Shown here piece by piece: positions 26,433 to 38,495 of a stretch of 64,000 nt of DNA (the first letter of the stretch is position 1; the number at the start of each line of letters is the position of its first letter). The stretch covers positions 6,510,001 through 6,574,000 of the forward strand of contig CM106586.1 of assembly GCA_048013815.1 (NCBI GenBank), read 5' to 3'. The position numbers and the translations under genes were made by a program. The stretch comes from Setoptus koraiensis (Eukaryota; Arthropoda). The notes below the pieces were generated by a model that saw only the letters and a list, made by a program, of their open reading frames with translations, ran no database searches and was not told where the DNA came from.

Positions 26433-29400
26433 TTTACTGGGTGCTGATTTTGGTGCTGATTCTGGTGCTGCTTCGCTGATGCTGTAGGCTGGGTATCGTC
26501 GTTGCGGATTGGCTAATTGAGTCGATGCGGATTGGGTGTTTGGGTTGATGCCGATTGGGTGCTTGGGTTGCTGCGGAGAAACGGACGACAGTGGAAACAA
26601 TGGTGAGAACAATTGCCAGCGATCACTCGGAAATGCAACGATGAACAGATGATAATTTATTCTATGGGTGGCTTGGGTGAGACGATTGTGAGACTGTGAC
26701 CGAGAATCGACTTTGTCTGACCGAGAAATGACTTTGACTCGGCACTCTGGCAAACGTAAACACAAACAATGAACAGAACGCTTGCTATGTCGCTACTGAT
26801 TACCAATTAGCGACACTCACAACTGGCTAACTGGCGAAATTAACTCAACTGAGCGACCACCGCTCGACATTTGCAGTAATGGCCACAACAAGCCATACAT
26901 ACACGCCAGCCAGAGGAGATAAACAACAGAAATAACGGTTCTAAATGAATATGGTGGGCGCACCAAGGTCGTTGAACTACGCTGTGTCAGTCAGTGTGTG
27001 ATAAGTGGGACGTCTTCAAAGTTCGAGCGCCAATGCAGCAGCGCCAATAATCAGCGTGACAGATAATTGAGATAATTGAGAGATGCGACAGTCGAGAGTC
27101 AGGTGATTAAGCATCCGATGGTTATCTATGTGTTGCCATGTTGCTGTATCATGTTATCCATCAGCGAATATTGAACGCCCATCTCCGGGTCGAACAGATT
27201 CAGATTCAGCCACCATTGGCTGTGTGAATTATGGACTACGACATGTATGAGCCGCCGCCGATACAAGCACGACACACAACAACATGGACTCACGATGCAG
27301 CTGTTGCAGGTTGTCATTTGTAGTTGTCGCATGCCCTCTCAGATATATTTCAGATTTATTTATATATTGCACAACCGGTCTACTGTCAAATTGTCTCTAT
27401 TGGCCTGGTGAGACATGAGATGTTTTATTATGATTACCATTATAATCAATTATGGGAATCAAGAATGTGCCCAGTGTCTCGCCAGAGATAGAACCACTTT
27501 GGCCAGTTGGTGCAGTCGCAATGGCAACACTCCAACTGCCACTTCTTCTTCTTCTCTTGTTTATCTGCTCGTCATCGTTCGCCTTTGGGATCTATCGTCG
27601 CTTTCGGGATTCGTCGTTTGCTTTCGGGATTCATCGTTTGCAGCAACAACAACAGCAAGGAGACACGGCGAATATGACGAATGTGCGCTGAGCTATCAAT
27701 TATTATCGCCATTATGAGATTTTATAACCATGTGAAACTTCTCCCACCCGCTAACAAATATATGGTGCATCGAACACACAAATACACATATAAATATAAA
27801 TATATGTGGCGTATGCGGCTCAGACCTGAGCATTACGCAACTAATAGTTGACTTAACCAACCAAACACATAAATAGCCATCGCTGCAACCACTGTCAACT
27901 GAGCGCCTAATGCGCCTAAAGTGCCAAAAGTGTCCCAAGTATCACAGATATGATTCAGTTAGCGTTCAAATTATCAGCCCAACTGTTGGCTATCAGCTGA
28001 CGAGTGATGCAAGTCAGCCGAGTAAGAAGCGAGCTTTATCTTTTCTCAGACACCTGTATACAGGTATATACAGGTGACTTGCAACTGTGTGGCAAGCCAG
28101 TCAAGTTCAATGGCTTCTGTCGATGCTGCTGCCGCTGCTGCTGATCATAGGTTGATCATCATAGGTAATTGGTTCATAAGTAGCCAGTGTGATCTGTTTC
28201 TCGCAATGTCTCGGCAGTATCTCGGCAGTATCTCGGCAGTGTCGAGCATAATGGCAGTTTATCGGCGCATTGTCTGCAGACTTATTAAACTTTTGCTAAT
28301 TGCACAACTACTTTCTGTTGCTGGTTGCTCGCCGTGAAGCGGTCATAACTTTCCATTGATTGGATCACTGCTACTCACCTAGACAGACGATGACAGCGAC
28401 TGGTTGCTCTAGTTAGCAGTGTCTTCCTTTTATGTCTTGCTGTCTGTTGGTTTGGTATTATTGTTAGTTTGTCCACTTGCAATAATTACAGTCTTATAAC
28501 AAAGGCAACTATGCTAATATGATTGATGTCTCTATTCAGACAAATGATGCTGCTGCTTGAACACTTGTTGCTGCGATCGCTATGGGACCGTTGCAACTGT
28601 TGTTGCGATTATTAATTGTTTTTGTTGTTATACTTGTTGCTTGTCTATACTTGTCTATACTTACGACAATTGCGAGCATACGCCGTTAGGTTGCGACGAC
28701 AATTTGATAATTTACTTTTACTTTGGGCGACTGTGGTCTTGTTACGGCCAAAGATGTTTCAACAATGTTGCAAATGAAGTGTCTAAATTGTGTGAGCTCA
28801 CTGTCAACAATGCAGTTGCTAACTAACGACCAAAATAACGCTGCAAAACAAAAAAGAAACTTCAGCTTCTGCTGGCGATGATTGTTGGCAATTGTTGAGT
28901 TTGTCCGGCTTGTCTGCTGTCGTGTGTGCGAATGTATATGTGTGATTCGACTGACTGGCTTGACAATCTCGAGTCGAGATGACGATCGACAATATTCAGC
29001 CCGGCTAAATCGAGCTGCTCGATTTCTTCGGAGCATACATGACGAAAGAAAAATAGTATCAACGGGGAGGGACACTCCCATTGATCGCTACCAATCGATC
29101 GCTACCAATTGATCGCCATCAAATTGGGCACTATCAAAACTTGCCCGAGCTATTATAATTTCCTATTTCGGCACATCAGCTCCTTCGCTTCGGATCGCTT
29201 CGGATCGCTCGTCCGCTGCTCGGCTCCGTCGACGAATCATGTTGACAAAAAGTAAACTCCGACAAGTGGGAGGCATCCGCCTCGTTCTTTTCTGCATACT
29301 CGCAAATGCACAATTGCATTGGCGAGCTCACAGCCGAAATCGACGCCGGTTTCAGTTTAGTTGAGCCGAAGTCGCGACGCAAAATTTGGCTTTTTAGACG

Positions 29401-31853
29401 GCGCACAACAGTGGCCAAAGTTAGCCATGCACGGATTATGTAACCACGGCAACGGTGTACAATAATTGCCACAATGCAGTTCAATGGATTCAAGCGTTGT
29501 TGTTTTCTCAAATAGGCACACACAACGGTTTTCCTCGATAGATCCCGTGACATGTCGCATTTTTTTCGGCGCTTCTCGCTCGCTTGTTCCACCGATCATC
29601 ACATCGTCAGCTGGCGAAAATCCCGCCGAAAACAAGCTGTCGCAAGCCAAGGTGTGTGATCATTATTAAGTGATGCTGTTTTTGTTGCTACTATGCTGCA
29701 ATTACCTAATACTATATGACAATCATGAATATATATGTATCGAAATGGCAACCAGTTGTCTAAGTAGAGAATCATCATAAATTGCACAATCGCGGACCAT
29801 AGATGTCGTGTCGCCAGCTCTTAATTTTACTCGAAATTTACAAATTCAATTGGTCCAGCACAAAAGAGACTGGAATAACTTGATTTTAACGATTCTGCGG
29901 TCACCAGTTTTGACTAGGCAATCTTTGTCAGCCACCAGTAGTTCATGCGAGCGCCCGAATCCATGATGCGGTAGTGTTCACGCTTGTTTTAGATAGATCA
30001 GTAGTCTTGTTATTTGCAACACACATTGCAACCGATGGATAAATCATATCGGATCATCGCTCTAATCAATCAGTCGCATTTGAGGCAATTTCCAGAGAAT
30101 CACTCTCGGAATATTCTTGCAGATGCACCAAATGATCACTTGACTATGTCTGCCGATTGGCACGCAATATTTAAAACTATATACGCAACGTAAACTGTAT
30201 TTGTTTATCCCGAAAAGGCATCAACAGGTGATCCGATGCACAAATTGCCGTTGACTTCCTCAAATCGAGCATTCAACTCACACAATCAACTCGATAGTAT
30301 CAAGCAGCCGATGGGCTCGAATTAGCTCGCACCCTCTTTCTCGTCTGTCAACATTTTGAAACAACTTTCCAGCGATGAACGAATAGTTATTTTGATAATT
30401 TTAATTTTTTTATTTAATCGCGAATGGTTACTCATGGGTCTCTAACGTCTTCAGCACTCCATTGCGAGATATTTGGCACTATTGAGCAGGCCTTGCAGCG
30501 CTTCTTCAGAATTCTGATCCAACTGAACCAATTCTTGAATTATGCTCGAATTAAATCTGGACTTCGTAGATTCGATTCGAAAAAATCAACAGATCTCAGT
30601 GATTTCCGGTATTACCCGTTTCATCGTTGTTGTGATCGTAAACGCATATCTTTCAAACTTCAGTTTCTGAAAAAACTCAACCCACAGACACAGAGGCTGC
30701 TATAAACCGAACACAACTGACGAAAATCGCCCCCCCTTCATAGAATTTTTAAAACTATACTCATTTTTTGTTTTTTGCGTGGGCTTAGAATTGACAAATT
30801 TTTAGCGAATCCTCTATGGGGGCCCCGATAGATGGTTATCACATCCAGAGCGAGGAATACCTCTCAGCTGCCGCAACTCAGCGCGCACTTGCATGATTGT
30901 TCTTATCCGCACTGACGACAAGGATATTGAACTTCAAGGCGTATTTATTACCCAGAGCTCATGGGGCCTCATCAATTACTTCGTCGGTCATAAGAACCAA
31001 AATCTCCTTAGAATTCACAGGCAATTAATATTTTTCTATCGAAGATTTGACAGTGTTGACGATACTGTCAGTCGGCATTCCTTTCACCGAAACAACATTT
31101 ATTCAATGATCATTTCGTTTTTTTTTAACTTGAATTATGTGACGACCAAGTTTTTTTTTTCATTTTAAAGGTTATCTCTTTCCTTCGTCTCTCTTTCCCT
31201 CGCCTCTCGTTCCTTCGTCTCTATTTCCCTCGTCTCTCGTTCCTTCGTCTCTCTTTCTCATGGGAAGCTCCCCGATCGCGAAGATTTGATATTATGAGCC
31301 GGGCAGCTTGTGTTAGGAGGCTGACACCGAGAAAAGATGCGCCCTCTGCTCTCAGAGATAGCAGCTCGGAATCAATTCGAGACGCACCGCGAACCACATC
31401 TATTATACTCGGCGGCGTTGGTGATGAGATGAGGTATTCAACTCGAACAATCGACAACAATCAGTCGCTATGAGTGGCCCATTCAAATCTTGGGTCAATC
31501 TATCGCCCACAGTGGCTGACACTGTTCCCAAATATCTCGCCATGTTGGCAGCGTTAATTAAATTTGATTAAATTTAATTAAATTCGAATTCATTACTAGA
31601 TTTCTGACTGGAGAGCCCCAGTTTAAGCCATGATTTTAAAGCATTTCGTAAACATTTTTTCCATTATCGGGTTGCTTTTTTTCCGAACAGCTGCTTGACG
31701 AACCCCCAACCGCGACGATGCTGCGCGAGATGTAGATACATTCATGTTAATACATTGTGAGAAGAATTTTTCATTGCTCGGATATTAATTTGTATCACAC
31801 CAGCCAATAGATAACCGATACACAAAAGCTCGATCTCTTTGTACAACAGTAAA
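26433..31853. other. Long intergenic region (about 5.4 kb)
   Basis: Lies between the divergent Q-rich gene and CPPED1, and probably contains their upstream regions. Small imperfect tandem repeats are visible: TTTCGGGATTC(A/G)TCGTTTG near 27600-27640, GATCGCTACCAAT near 29082-29120, and a pyrimidine repeat at 31170-31258. No family-like frame was recognised on either strand. Confidence 0.5.
31170..31258. repeat. Pyrimidine-rich minisatellite
   Basis: Imperfect tandem units built from TTCCTTCGTCTCTC and TTTCCCTCGTCTCTCG, about 3-4 copies. No coding role. Confidence 0.6.
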
Positions 31854-32875
31854 ATGGAAGGAAAAATATTCAAGAAGAAAGCATTCGATCGCAGACATTG
31901 TGACTTCGGCGCAACAGATGATCGAGATTGGAAAGGATCATTTTGCTTCATTCAAGCGGCCGACACTCAATATGGTATGATTGACGATTTTCTACTCAAA
32001 AAGCCTAATCCCAAATGGGACGAAGAGATTAGGTTGAGCAAGCTGGCCGTTGACGCCATCAATCGCATGACACCTAAACCCAAGTTCCTGGTTATTTGCG
32101 GCGATTTAGTAAACGCCATGCCTGGCACTCGCGATCGACCATACCAGGAGGCCGATTTTAAGAAAGTTTTCAGTGAATTAGATCCCACTATACCGTTGGT
32201 TTGTGTTTGTGGCAATCACGACATTGGTGATGAGCCCACGAGTAATACTGTGAGAACGTATAGAGAGTCATTCGGAGATGACTATTTTCATTTTGTCACA
32301 AATGGTGTATTATTTATAGTGATCAATACACAGTTTTACAAGCATCGTGCCAATGTTGTCGATTACGCCACAGAACAAGATGAATGGATTGAAAGAATGC
32401 TATCGAAGGCTAAAGATTACAAATACACCTTTGTGTTCCAACATATTCCGTGGTTCTTACAGCAGCCCGATGAGGACGACGATTGGGCAAATGTTTCCAA
32501 AGACAGCGGCCGTTTAGAATGGCTAGAGAAATTTAGAGCGGCCGGTGTCGACAAGATTATGTGCGGTCACTACCATCGAAACGCCGGTGGTTGGTATCAT
32601 AATCTCGAAGTTGTTGTCACTTCGGGTAAGTTCGGGATAATTGCATACATTCGATTAAGTAACGAAAGAATTTTTGTTTCATCTCTGATCAAGTTGCATC
32701 AAACAATTATAACATTTACTTGTTTCGCACCGACAACCACCAACTTCTTTTTTCAGCAATTGGCGCCCAGACAGGACCAGACCAAAGTGGATTGCGCGTT
32801 GTGACAGTTGCAGAGAATTCAATCGAGCACAAATACTATGCAATGGACGAGATACCGGAGGTGATCAACATCTGA
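31854..32875 (+). CDS. CPPED1: CPPED1/CSTP1-type metallophosphoesterase
   Basis: Exons 31854-32625 and 32757-32875, 296 residues; the intron is 131 bp and phase 1. Calcineurin-like phosphoesterase motifs appear in order: FIQAADTQYG (metal ligand block I), CGDLVNAMPG (GD block), CGNHDIGDEPT (GNHD), FQHIPWFLQ (H block) and CGHYHRNAGG (GHxH-like). The second exon adds SAIGAQTGPDQSGLRVV and ends shortly after HKYYAMDEIPE, as in animal CPPED1. Human CPPED1 is a cytosolic Ser/Thr phosphatase reported to act on AKT1. Length agrees with the family. The start was chosen at ATG 31854 because upstream in-frame codons lack ATG; the TACAACAG just before it could be the acceptor of a 5' UTR intron. AATAAA occurs at 33231-33236. 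Confidence 0.92.
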
Positions 32876-33872
32876 TTCGACCGATCAATTGTACCGTTAT
32901 GTTGGCCATTGGTTATTGCATTCCGCAATCTGGTCAAATTATCGTGATGGTCGAGAATGTCGGAGATGTCCCGTAATCGGTACACAATTTGTTCGTTTGT
33001 TGTTGATTGATAGTATATAAATATAAGTATGAATATTACAATCCTTGTTTCGTACCACTTCGTCCGACAACTCTAACGGATTTCAACATGTAGACAACAA
33101 TCAGTATCAGGTAGACACGCGAAAGACATCAGAACATTCGGTGAAAGATCTCCGTGATAATCATAAGGCGCCTCGTTCCGTCAATTTCATGCTATCTGCA
33201 GTATTTATAGTCAGGTGTATAATTGAATGGAATAAAAGTTAGAGTACAATGATTGGCAAAACCAATCAACTGAATTCATAATGACACAAATCTCAATACG
33301 AGAGGGGTGTTCTTCGAAATACGTACCAAGCCCGATTTCCTTCAAACTCCACAAAGGGGCCCCGAAGGGGCCCAAGAGAACGTTATTGATGGTCCGGAAG
33401 TGCGGAAATTCCTACTTCCGGAAATATAGAAAAATGCATTTTTCGGGCCTCAGAGGAGCCTCAGACCTGAAATTTTTGCATGTCTGTATAGATCTTGATA
33501 GGAGCATTGTGATTATTGTCAATACCAAGATGAGTGACAGCCGGTTCGCTGGATATTCATAAATTACCTCATCAGTCACTTCCGGTTTGAGAAATATCGC
33601 ACTAAGTCTGCTTTGGTCGGCTCTTTTGCTAGATAAGGATTGCAACTCATACACGAAAATGAACGAAATCCGGCCCGATCACGGGCCCCGCCCATTCGAC
33701 TCCCAGTCCTCGGGAAGAATCTTTTTCCCTTAGGTGGCCGTCAGTCGTCCCGCCGGAGGCCGCAGGCCGTAGGCGTGGACGACTGGAGGCCGAACCCCTC
33801 ATCCGGCCTGAGCCTTTATTCGTAAAAATATGGGGATATACCCTTTATTGTTTATACTTAAGAAGTTTGGGT
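32876..33872. other. Intergenic region with palindromic GC patches, left of the gap
   Basis: Contains the CPPED1 3' UTR, then short palindromic GC-rich pieces. One is GGGGCCCCGAAGGGGCCC near 33356-33373; CTTCCGG/CCGGAAG motifs lie near 33394-33425. An imperfect inverted pair (CAGTCGTCC and GGACGACTG) lies near 33741-33788. This patchwork resembles nested non-coding repeat debris, but I cannot name an element. Confidence 0.4.
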
Positions 33873-34372
33873 NNNNNNNNNNNNNNNNNNNNNNNNNNNN
33901 NNNNNNNNNNNNNNNNNNNNNNNNNNNNNNNNNNNNNNNNNNNNNNNNNNNNNNNNNNNNNNNNNNNNNNNNNNNNNNNNNNNNNNNNNNNNNNNNNNNN
34001 NNNNNNNNNNNNNNNNNNNNNNNNNNNNNNNNNNNNNNNNNNNNNNNNNNNNNNNNNNNNNNNNNNNNNNNNNNNNNNNNNNNNNNNNNNNNNNNNNNNN
34101 NNNNNNNNNNNNNNNNNNNNNNNNNNNNNNNNNNNNNNNNNNNNNNNNNNNNNNNNNNNNNNNNNNNNNNNNNNNNNNNNNNNNNNNNNNNNNNNNNNNN
34201 NNNNNNNNNNNNNNNNNNNNNNNNNNNNNNNNNNNNNNNNNNNNNNNNNNNNNNNNNNNNNNNNNNNNNNNNNNNNNNNNNNNNNNNNNNNNNNNNNNNN
34301 NNNNNNNNNNNNNNNNNNNNNNNNNNNNNNNNNNNNNNNNNNNNNNNNNNNNNNNNNNNNNNNNNNNNNNNN
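33873..34372. other. Assembly gap (500 N)
   Basis: Exactly 500 undetermined bases, which suggests a placeholder of unknown true size. It is bordered by repeat-like sequence on both sides. Confidence 0.99.
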
Positions 34373-34437
34373 AGTTGGGTCGTGTTGTCAGTGACATTGT
34401 GAGCAAAATAATGATCCATTGATAAAAGCGACAAAAG

Positions 34438-34516
34438 CGAAATGATTTGATTTGTTAGTAATAAAAATTTATTATTTCATCGAAATACTATTGAATATAT
34501 TGAAATAATTCTTGAA
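34438..34516. repeat. Direct-repeat copy of BiP 3' UTR sequence (left copy)
   Basis: GAAATGATTTG, TTGTTAGTAATAA and ACTATTGAATATATTGAAATAA occur here and again at 38345-38412, downstream of the BiP stop. A further matching piece (TATTCTTTTTANAAAGT) lies at 34878-34896, split off by the inverted-repeat element 34522-34856. The same orientation flanks the chimeric F-box gene on both sides. Confidence 0.7.
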
Positions 34517-34521
34517 ATATT

Positions 34522-34856
34522 AGGCCGGGCGAGCGAAGCGAGCCGGTCTTTACAGATGCATTTTCGTTCTTTCCCCCTTTTACAGCAAAAAAGTCCATAG
34601 AGTTTTCCCCTTCATCGTGTTGTCGGAAATCTGTGTGCTTCAGTGGAGAAAAAGTGTGCTTTCCCCTCCGTGCAGCAAAAAAGCCCATTCAATTTTCCCC
34701 TTCTAAAAATCAGCTGTCCTGTTCTCGTTCGTTCCCTTCGAGGCGTGGAGTGCCGCGGTGGGAGACGAGGGGGGGCGGGGACTGGGAGAGTGGGAGACCA
34801 GGGAGTGTGTGATTTGCAGTATTGACAAGAAAATCTGAAGCGAGCTCGCCCGGCCT
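34522..34856. mobile_element. Small inverted-repeat element (MITE-like)
   Basis: 335 bp bounded by perfect 13 bp terminal inverted repeats, AGGCCGGGCGAGC at the left and GCTCGCCCGGCCT at the right. Subterminal GAAGCGAGC is also shared. No coding capacity and no clear target-site duplication. It interrupts the left copy of the BiP 3' UTR repeat, so it arrived after that duplication or with it. Superfamily unknown. Confidence 0.6.
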
Positions 34857-34930
34857 CTCTCTGTTAGTCAGAACAGAAGGTTATTCTTTTTAAAAAGTAG
34901 AATTTCTCCGACGAATATCTACCAGGGCAT

Positions 34931-37510
34931 CTATTGAAGAGGGTCTTCGACCAATATCAGTCGTCGCGGCAAATACTGCCACAAGATGATAGTGTCCACT
35001 TCGGTCAGCTTGTGGCTGTTCTCAATGATGATGGTGTCGAACTTGCACCAGCTGTCCTCGTGAAACAATCTAGCCGCGTTGAATATGGTGCAGCACACTA
35101 CCTGACATCCGGCCAGCACTCGCCGTCTGGAGTCGCGCTGGTAGTCCAGCCAATCGTCTCTTTCGACCCAGTGGAGATTCATAAACTCGGCCGGGTCCAG
35201 TTCGCTTTTGTTGGGCAGCCCGGGCTTGTCGCACGGTGGCTGATGGCGCATCAGCACGTGCAAATAATACGACTTGCTGTTGTCCCGCTGAGGCCTATAA
35301 CGGGGCCTTACATGAACCACCTTGAGCTTGCCCGATTCATCCAGCCTGTCGGCTGTTTTTTCCAGCTCTTGGTCCGTGGCAGCCACAATCAGTATTTTGG
35401 ATTCGGGATGCGAGCGTGTCTCGTACAAAAATCGCGAGAATGTCACCAGCGACATAGAGCGCAAATCGGGGTCACCTTCCAACGCTAGCAGCGATATCCG
35501 TTGGCGCAGCAGCGACCCTATGGCCTCTCGTTTGCCCTGTCTCATGCCGTCGGGCCACTCGGGCTCTTTGGCGTACTTGAGCACATGAATGGTGTTGTTT
35601 GGTGCAACCAGTCTGTCGCGCAAATAAAAGTCCGATAATATGCGCGTTTTGGTGTACGAATGCGACATCTGGCATTCGCGCAGGCTCTCGCTAAGCAGCC
35701 AGTCATCAAACGACAAATCCCACGTGTGGTTGATCCGCGTGTCGGGCGGCAGCATGATGTACAGGCTTGAGTCGCGGTACGTCTCGGTATCGGGCAGATC
35801 CTCGCGCCGCATTACAATGCCCCGATCATCCTCCAGCACCCCATAGGGCTCAAATTGCACCACCATGCCGGGCCGAGCGTTTGCCAATAATTGTCGATTG
35901 CATTGGCGCGCCACCGCGTAGCCGCCCTCGGGTTTTGGGTCCACCTCGACGTTTCGATGTCGGCATCCGGGTTCCACCGTTCTGGCGCGCCAGCTCTGGA
36001 ACAACATTGTAATTTGTTGCATGTGTGCCTCTTCCTTTGGCGTCCAGTCCTTAGGTGGGTCGCGCGGGGGCCTCAGGTGGCATTGCCTGTTCCCCTCGAG
36101 CAGTGCCTCGTCGGGTGTCAGCCCGTTGATCGAGCGCAAACGAGGGCACGTGCGCGTCAGCTCAGACCAGAAATAATTTATGCTAGCCGGCGGACGTTGA
36201 TTTTCGTAAAATCTAAGCGAAAATATCTCCAAATTGCGCGATTTCTTGGCCAGTTTCAGCAGGCCTTTGTACACATCCCATTTGAACAGATTGTCGGCGT
36301 CTATGATGAGCGTCTTGAAGCTGTAGCGCCCCTCCGGATGCAATTCCGGATTGCATCCTTGCATCTCCGGATGCTCGAACAGAAGATGCTCGTGGAAGAA
36401 TTCAAAGATGATGGGGTCGCGCATGGTGAGGTGCAACAGGCGGTCGCGCGTTGCGTCAAACAATTGGTCCAGTTCGTCGGGATCGTCCAGCATGATGTAG
36501 TCCAAGGTGAGCGTGTGTAGCTCGCTTAAATTGACCACTAGAGCCAGCAGCTCGCCGTGCGCGAACGAGGTGCTGGTCACGTTCAAACTCGTCACGTGCT
36601 CACAATGATCCGTTACGATGCGATGATGATCGTGATGCACGCGCGGTATGACGCGGGCAAAATCGATATCGGTCACGTTGGGCGACTTCATGAACAGGGG
36701 CTCCAGCGAGGCCAGTTCGCGCGTTCGGGGCCTCCAACAGGCCAGCGACAGCTTCTTCAGGCCGACGTAGTGTTGTCTCACCAGCTCACATAGGTTCCTG
36801 GAGACGCAAGACAGTCGGGCCAGAGCTATGTGTTCGCCTTCTAACTGCCTCATGACGTGCAGCCAGACGTCATCCGGCAATTGGGGGATCATGGCAAATT
36901 CAATATGAGACAAAATGTTGAGACACGATTTGAGTATGGTGGACGATCTAACAAAATCCGATCTGTCAAAATAGAGTTTGCCCAGTTTGGTGTTGGTCTT
37001 GAACCAGAGCCGATCATTTTTGGCGTCTTTCAATGCGTCCAACGTTGTCTCATAAAACTCTTGCAACAATTCCATTTGTTTCGATGTTGATATGTAATCA
37101 AGAATGGAGTTGATTGATTTCTCGGAATAATTTCGAGTGACCGCACTCTTGATATAGGTTAACAATTGCTGGTATCTCAGCATCATCTCACTGTAGTTGC
37201 CCAAGCCAAAATTAATTTTTATCATTTGCTTAAGTGCCTTAAATCCCCAATCGCCTTTTTCGCCATTCTCCAATTCTAATACACGCTGAAAGCTTATCAG
37301 TGCCGCTTGTGGATTGTTTTCCTTCATGGCTTTTGAATTGTAATATTGATTTTCGAGGTCGACATCGGGCTCGGAATTACTATCTTCACTGTATTCGAGG
37401 TCGTAGTCCTCCTCGTCGTCGCACATGAAGTCGTTGTCGTTGTCAGACATATTTATTGTTTTATTATTCCGTATAACGTCGTCCGGCAATTGGCTGAAGG
37501 GGAAGCTCAT
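34931..37510 (-). CDS. Chimeric CSN2 N-terminus / F-box / LRR / degenerate UPF1-like protein
   Basis: 859 codons in one open frame. Residues 1-12 start an F-box (FSQLPDDV). Residues 21 to about 190 are the N-terminus of COP9 signalosome subunit 2 ([74 protein letters not shown]). At 209-215 the F-box restarts ([17 protein letters not shown]). Leucine-rich repeats follow. The last part, about 545-859, follows UPF1: [19 protein letters not shown] (motif Ia), [37 protein letters not shown] (motif II position) and [11 protein letters not shown], then a stop at motif III. The Walker A position reads EGDPDLRSM instead of GPPGTGKT, and the DE box reads ENSH, so ATPase activity is unlikely. It resembles the gene at 52980-54914 closely except for the CSN2 insert. 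Function unknown; a role as a ubiquitin-ligase adaptor is inference. Translation could also start at the CSN2 Met. Confidence 0.8.
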   Translation of the reverse strand: MSFPFSQLPDDVIRNNKTINMSDNDNDFMCDDEEDYDLEYSEDSNSEPDVDLENQYYNSKAMKENNPQAALISFQRVLELENGEKGDWGFKALKQMIKINFGLGNYSEMMLRYQQLLTYIKSAVTRNYSEKSINSILDYISTSKQMELLQEFYETTLDALKDAKNDRLWFKTNTKLGKLYFDRSDFVRSSTILKSCLNILSHIEFAMIPQLPDDVWLHVMRQLEGEHIALARLSCVSRNLCELVRQHYVGLKKLSLACWRPRTRELASLEPLFMKSPNVTDIDFARVIPRVHHDHHRIVTDHCEHVTSLNVTSTSFAHGELLALVVNLSELHTLTLDYIMLDDPDELDQLFDATRDRLLHLTMRDPIIFEFFHEHLLFEHPEMQGCNPELHPEGRYSFKTLIIDADNLFKWDVYKGLLKLAKKSRNLEIFSLRFYENQRPPASINYFWSELTRTCPRLRSINGLTPDEALLEGNRQCHLRPPRDPPKDWTPKEEAHMQQITMLFQSWRARTVEPGCRHRNVEVDPKPEGGYAVARQCNRQLLANARPGMVVQFEPYGVLEDDRGIVMRREDLPDTETYRDSSLYIMLPPDTRINHTWDLSFDDWLLSESLRECQMSHSYTKTRILSDFYLRDRLVAPNNTIHVLKYAKEPEWPDGMRQGKREAIGSLLRQRISLLALEGDPDLRSMSLVTFSRFLYETRSHPESKILIVAATDQELEKTADRLDESGKLKVVHVRPRYRPQRDNSKSYYLHVLMRHQPPCDKPGLPNKSELDPAEFMNLHWVERDDWLDYQRDSRRRVLAGCQVVCCTIFNAARLFHEDSWCKFDTIIIENSHKLTEVDTIILWQYLPRRLILVEDPLQ
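36885..37475 (-). other. Inserted CSN2-derived segment with target-site-like repeats
   Basis: About 591 bp absent from the sister copy. It is bracketed by an 18 bp direct repeat with one mismatch, ACGTC(A/G)TCCGGCAATTGG at about 36867-36884 and 37476-37493. In the coding direction it begins with an AT-rich leader of about 25 bp (ending CAATAAAT) directly before the CSN2 ATG, then about 170 conserved CSN2 codons without introns. It then diverges ([19 protein letters not shown]) before the F-box sequence resumes. Insert plus one repeat is 609 bp, so the frame is preserved. It fits insertion of a spliced-transcript copy carrying 5' UTR and truncated at its 3' side. The flanks look like a retroposition duplication, but no poly-A is seen. 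Confidence 0.75.
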
Positions 37511-38220
37511 GGCACCAGATTCCGCCCACTCCTCGGGAAATGGATAATTACCGGCAACTGGTAATTACGGGCCACGGGCTACGGGGATTACCTGTAGACA
37601 TCGGCGGCTGCTTGGTTGTGGTGGCTAATAAGTGGCCGTTTGTTTATAGCGGCCAATTAGTTGCTAATTAGTGGCTAGTCCTATAGAAATGGAAATTGCG
37701 TTTTAAATATTTGCGACTTGTGTCTGTGTGTGTGTGGGTGGATTGTGTGTGATTTATGGCGATTGGGTCTGGATATTGGTTGCGATCTTATCTCGATAGA
37801 GCGTTGTTGTGAAATGATACAAAATGAAACGAAACGAAATGAGAAGACAAACAAACGACTCCAACAATGAATTGGTGCAACAAATGAAACAATGCCCCAT
37901 TGCTCTGGCCTGATGCGAGCAAACGTTTAGCTTGCGCTCGCGCTTTCCCATCGAGCATGCCAACCATTAATACTGGTGCGAGGTCGATGCACCTGTCGCA
38001 CCGACCGTTGGATGGTGCACAGTCACCTTTAAACAATCAGCACGACGACAGTCGACGGTCGAAGGGTATCGCCAATTGCGACCTGCAACCGTCGATAAGT
38101 ACCAACTGCATGTCTAATCCCTATATTACTCATGTGTTAGCTGCGCTCGCCAATCTCGAGCTTTGCGGCTCAGAATCGAGTGCATCCGATGGGCCGACAC
38201 CAACAACTAGTTGATTCTAC
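37511..38220. repeat. Upstream part of duplicated F-box module, copy A
   Basis: Closely similar to 54915-55725: both carry CACCAGATTNCGCCCACTCC, ACCGGCAACTGGTAATTACG, (TG)n near the same place, and CCAACAACTAGTTGATTCT at the far end. This defines the right limit of the segmental duplication. The left limit is near TCCGACGAATATCT (34907 and 52956). It probably includes the promoter of the F-box genes. No other gene is seen in it. Confidence 0.75.
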
Positions 38221-38344
38221 TACACTCTTCTTTGAAAACACTTGAAATCGCTTTAAAACAAGCATATCTACATATGTATGAATTGGTCAGTCTAATCTAT
38301 CGTCTTGTTATCCTCTGATGGTAAACATTCTCAAAGAGACGTTG

Positions 38345-38412
38345 AAATGATTTGTTAGTAATAATAATTTATTATTGCATCGATATACTATTGAATATAT
38401 TGAAATAAATAT
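38345..38412. repeat. Direct-repeat copy in BiP 3' UTR (right copy)
   Basis: Partner of 34438-34516, in the same orientation; similarity continues weakly into ATTCTTTTTACAAAGTGG. It contains the TTTATT that reads AATAAA on the BiP strand, so this copy is the genuine BiP 3' end and the left one is the extra. Confidence 0.7.
38368..38373 (-). terminator. Polyadenylation signal of BiP
   Basis: TTTATT on the plus strand reads AATAAA on the BiP strand, about 120 bp past the BiP stop. Confidence 0.5.
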
Positions 38413-38495
38413 TCTTTTTACAAAGTGGAAAAACCTAATCCTTTTTCTTATAAGGTTGTGATAAATTCTTTAGAAACAAGCGGTAATGTATATTT

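Noticed and set aside
33799-34434. Long open frames across the N run
   Set aside because: They consist of undetermined bases and carry no information.
34934-36793. Plus-strand frames opposite the F-box genes (also 53365-54806)
   Set aside because: They mirror the minus-strand genes; the minus frame alone has domain sense and full length.
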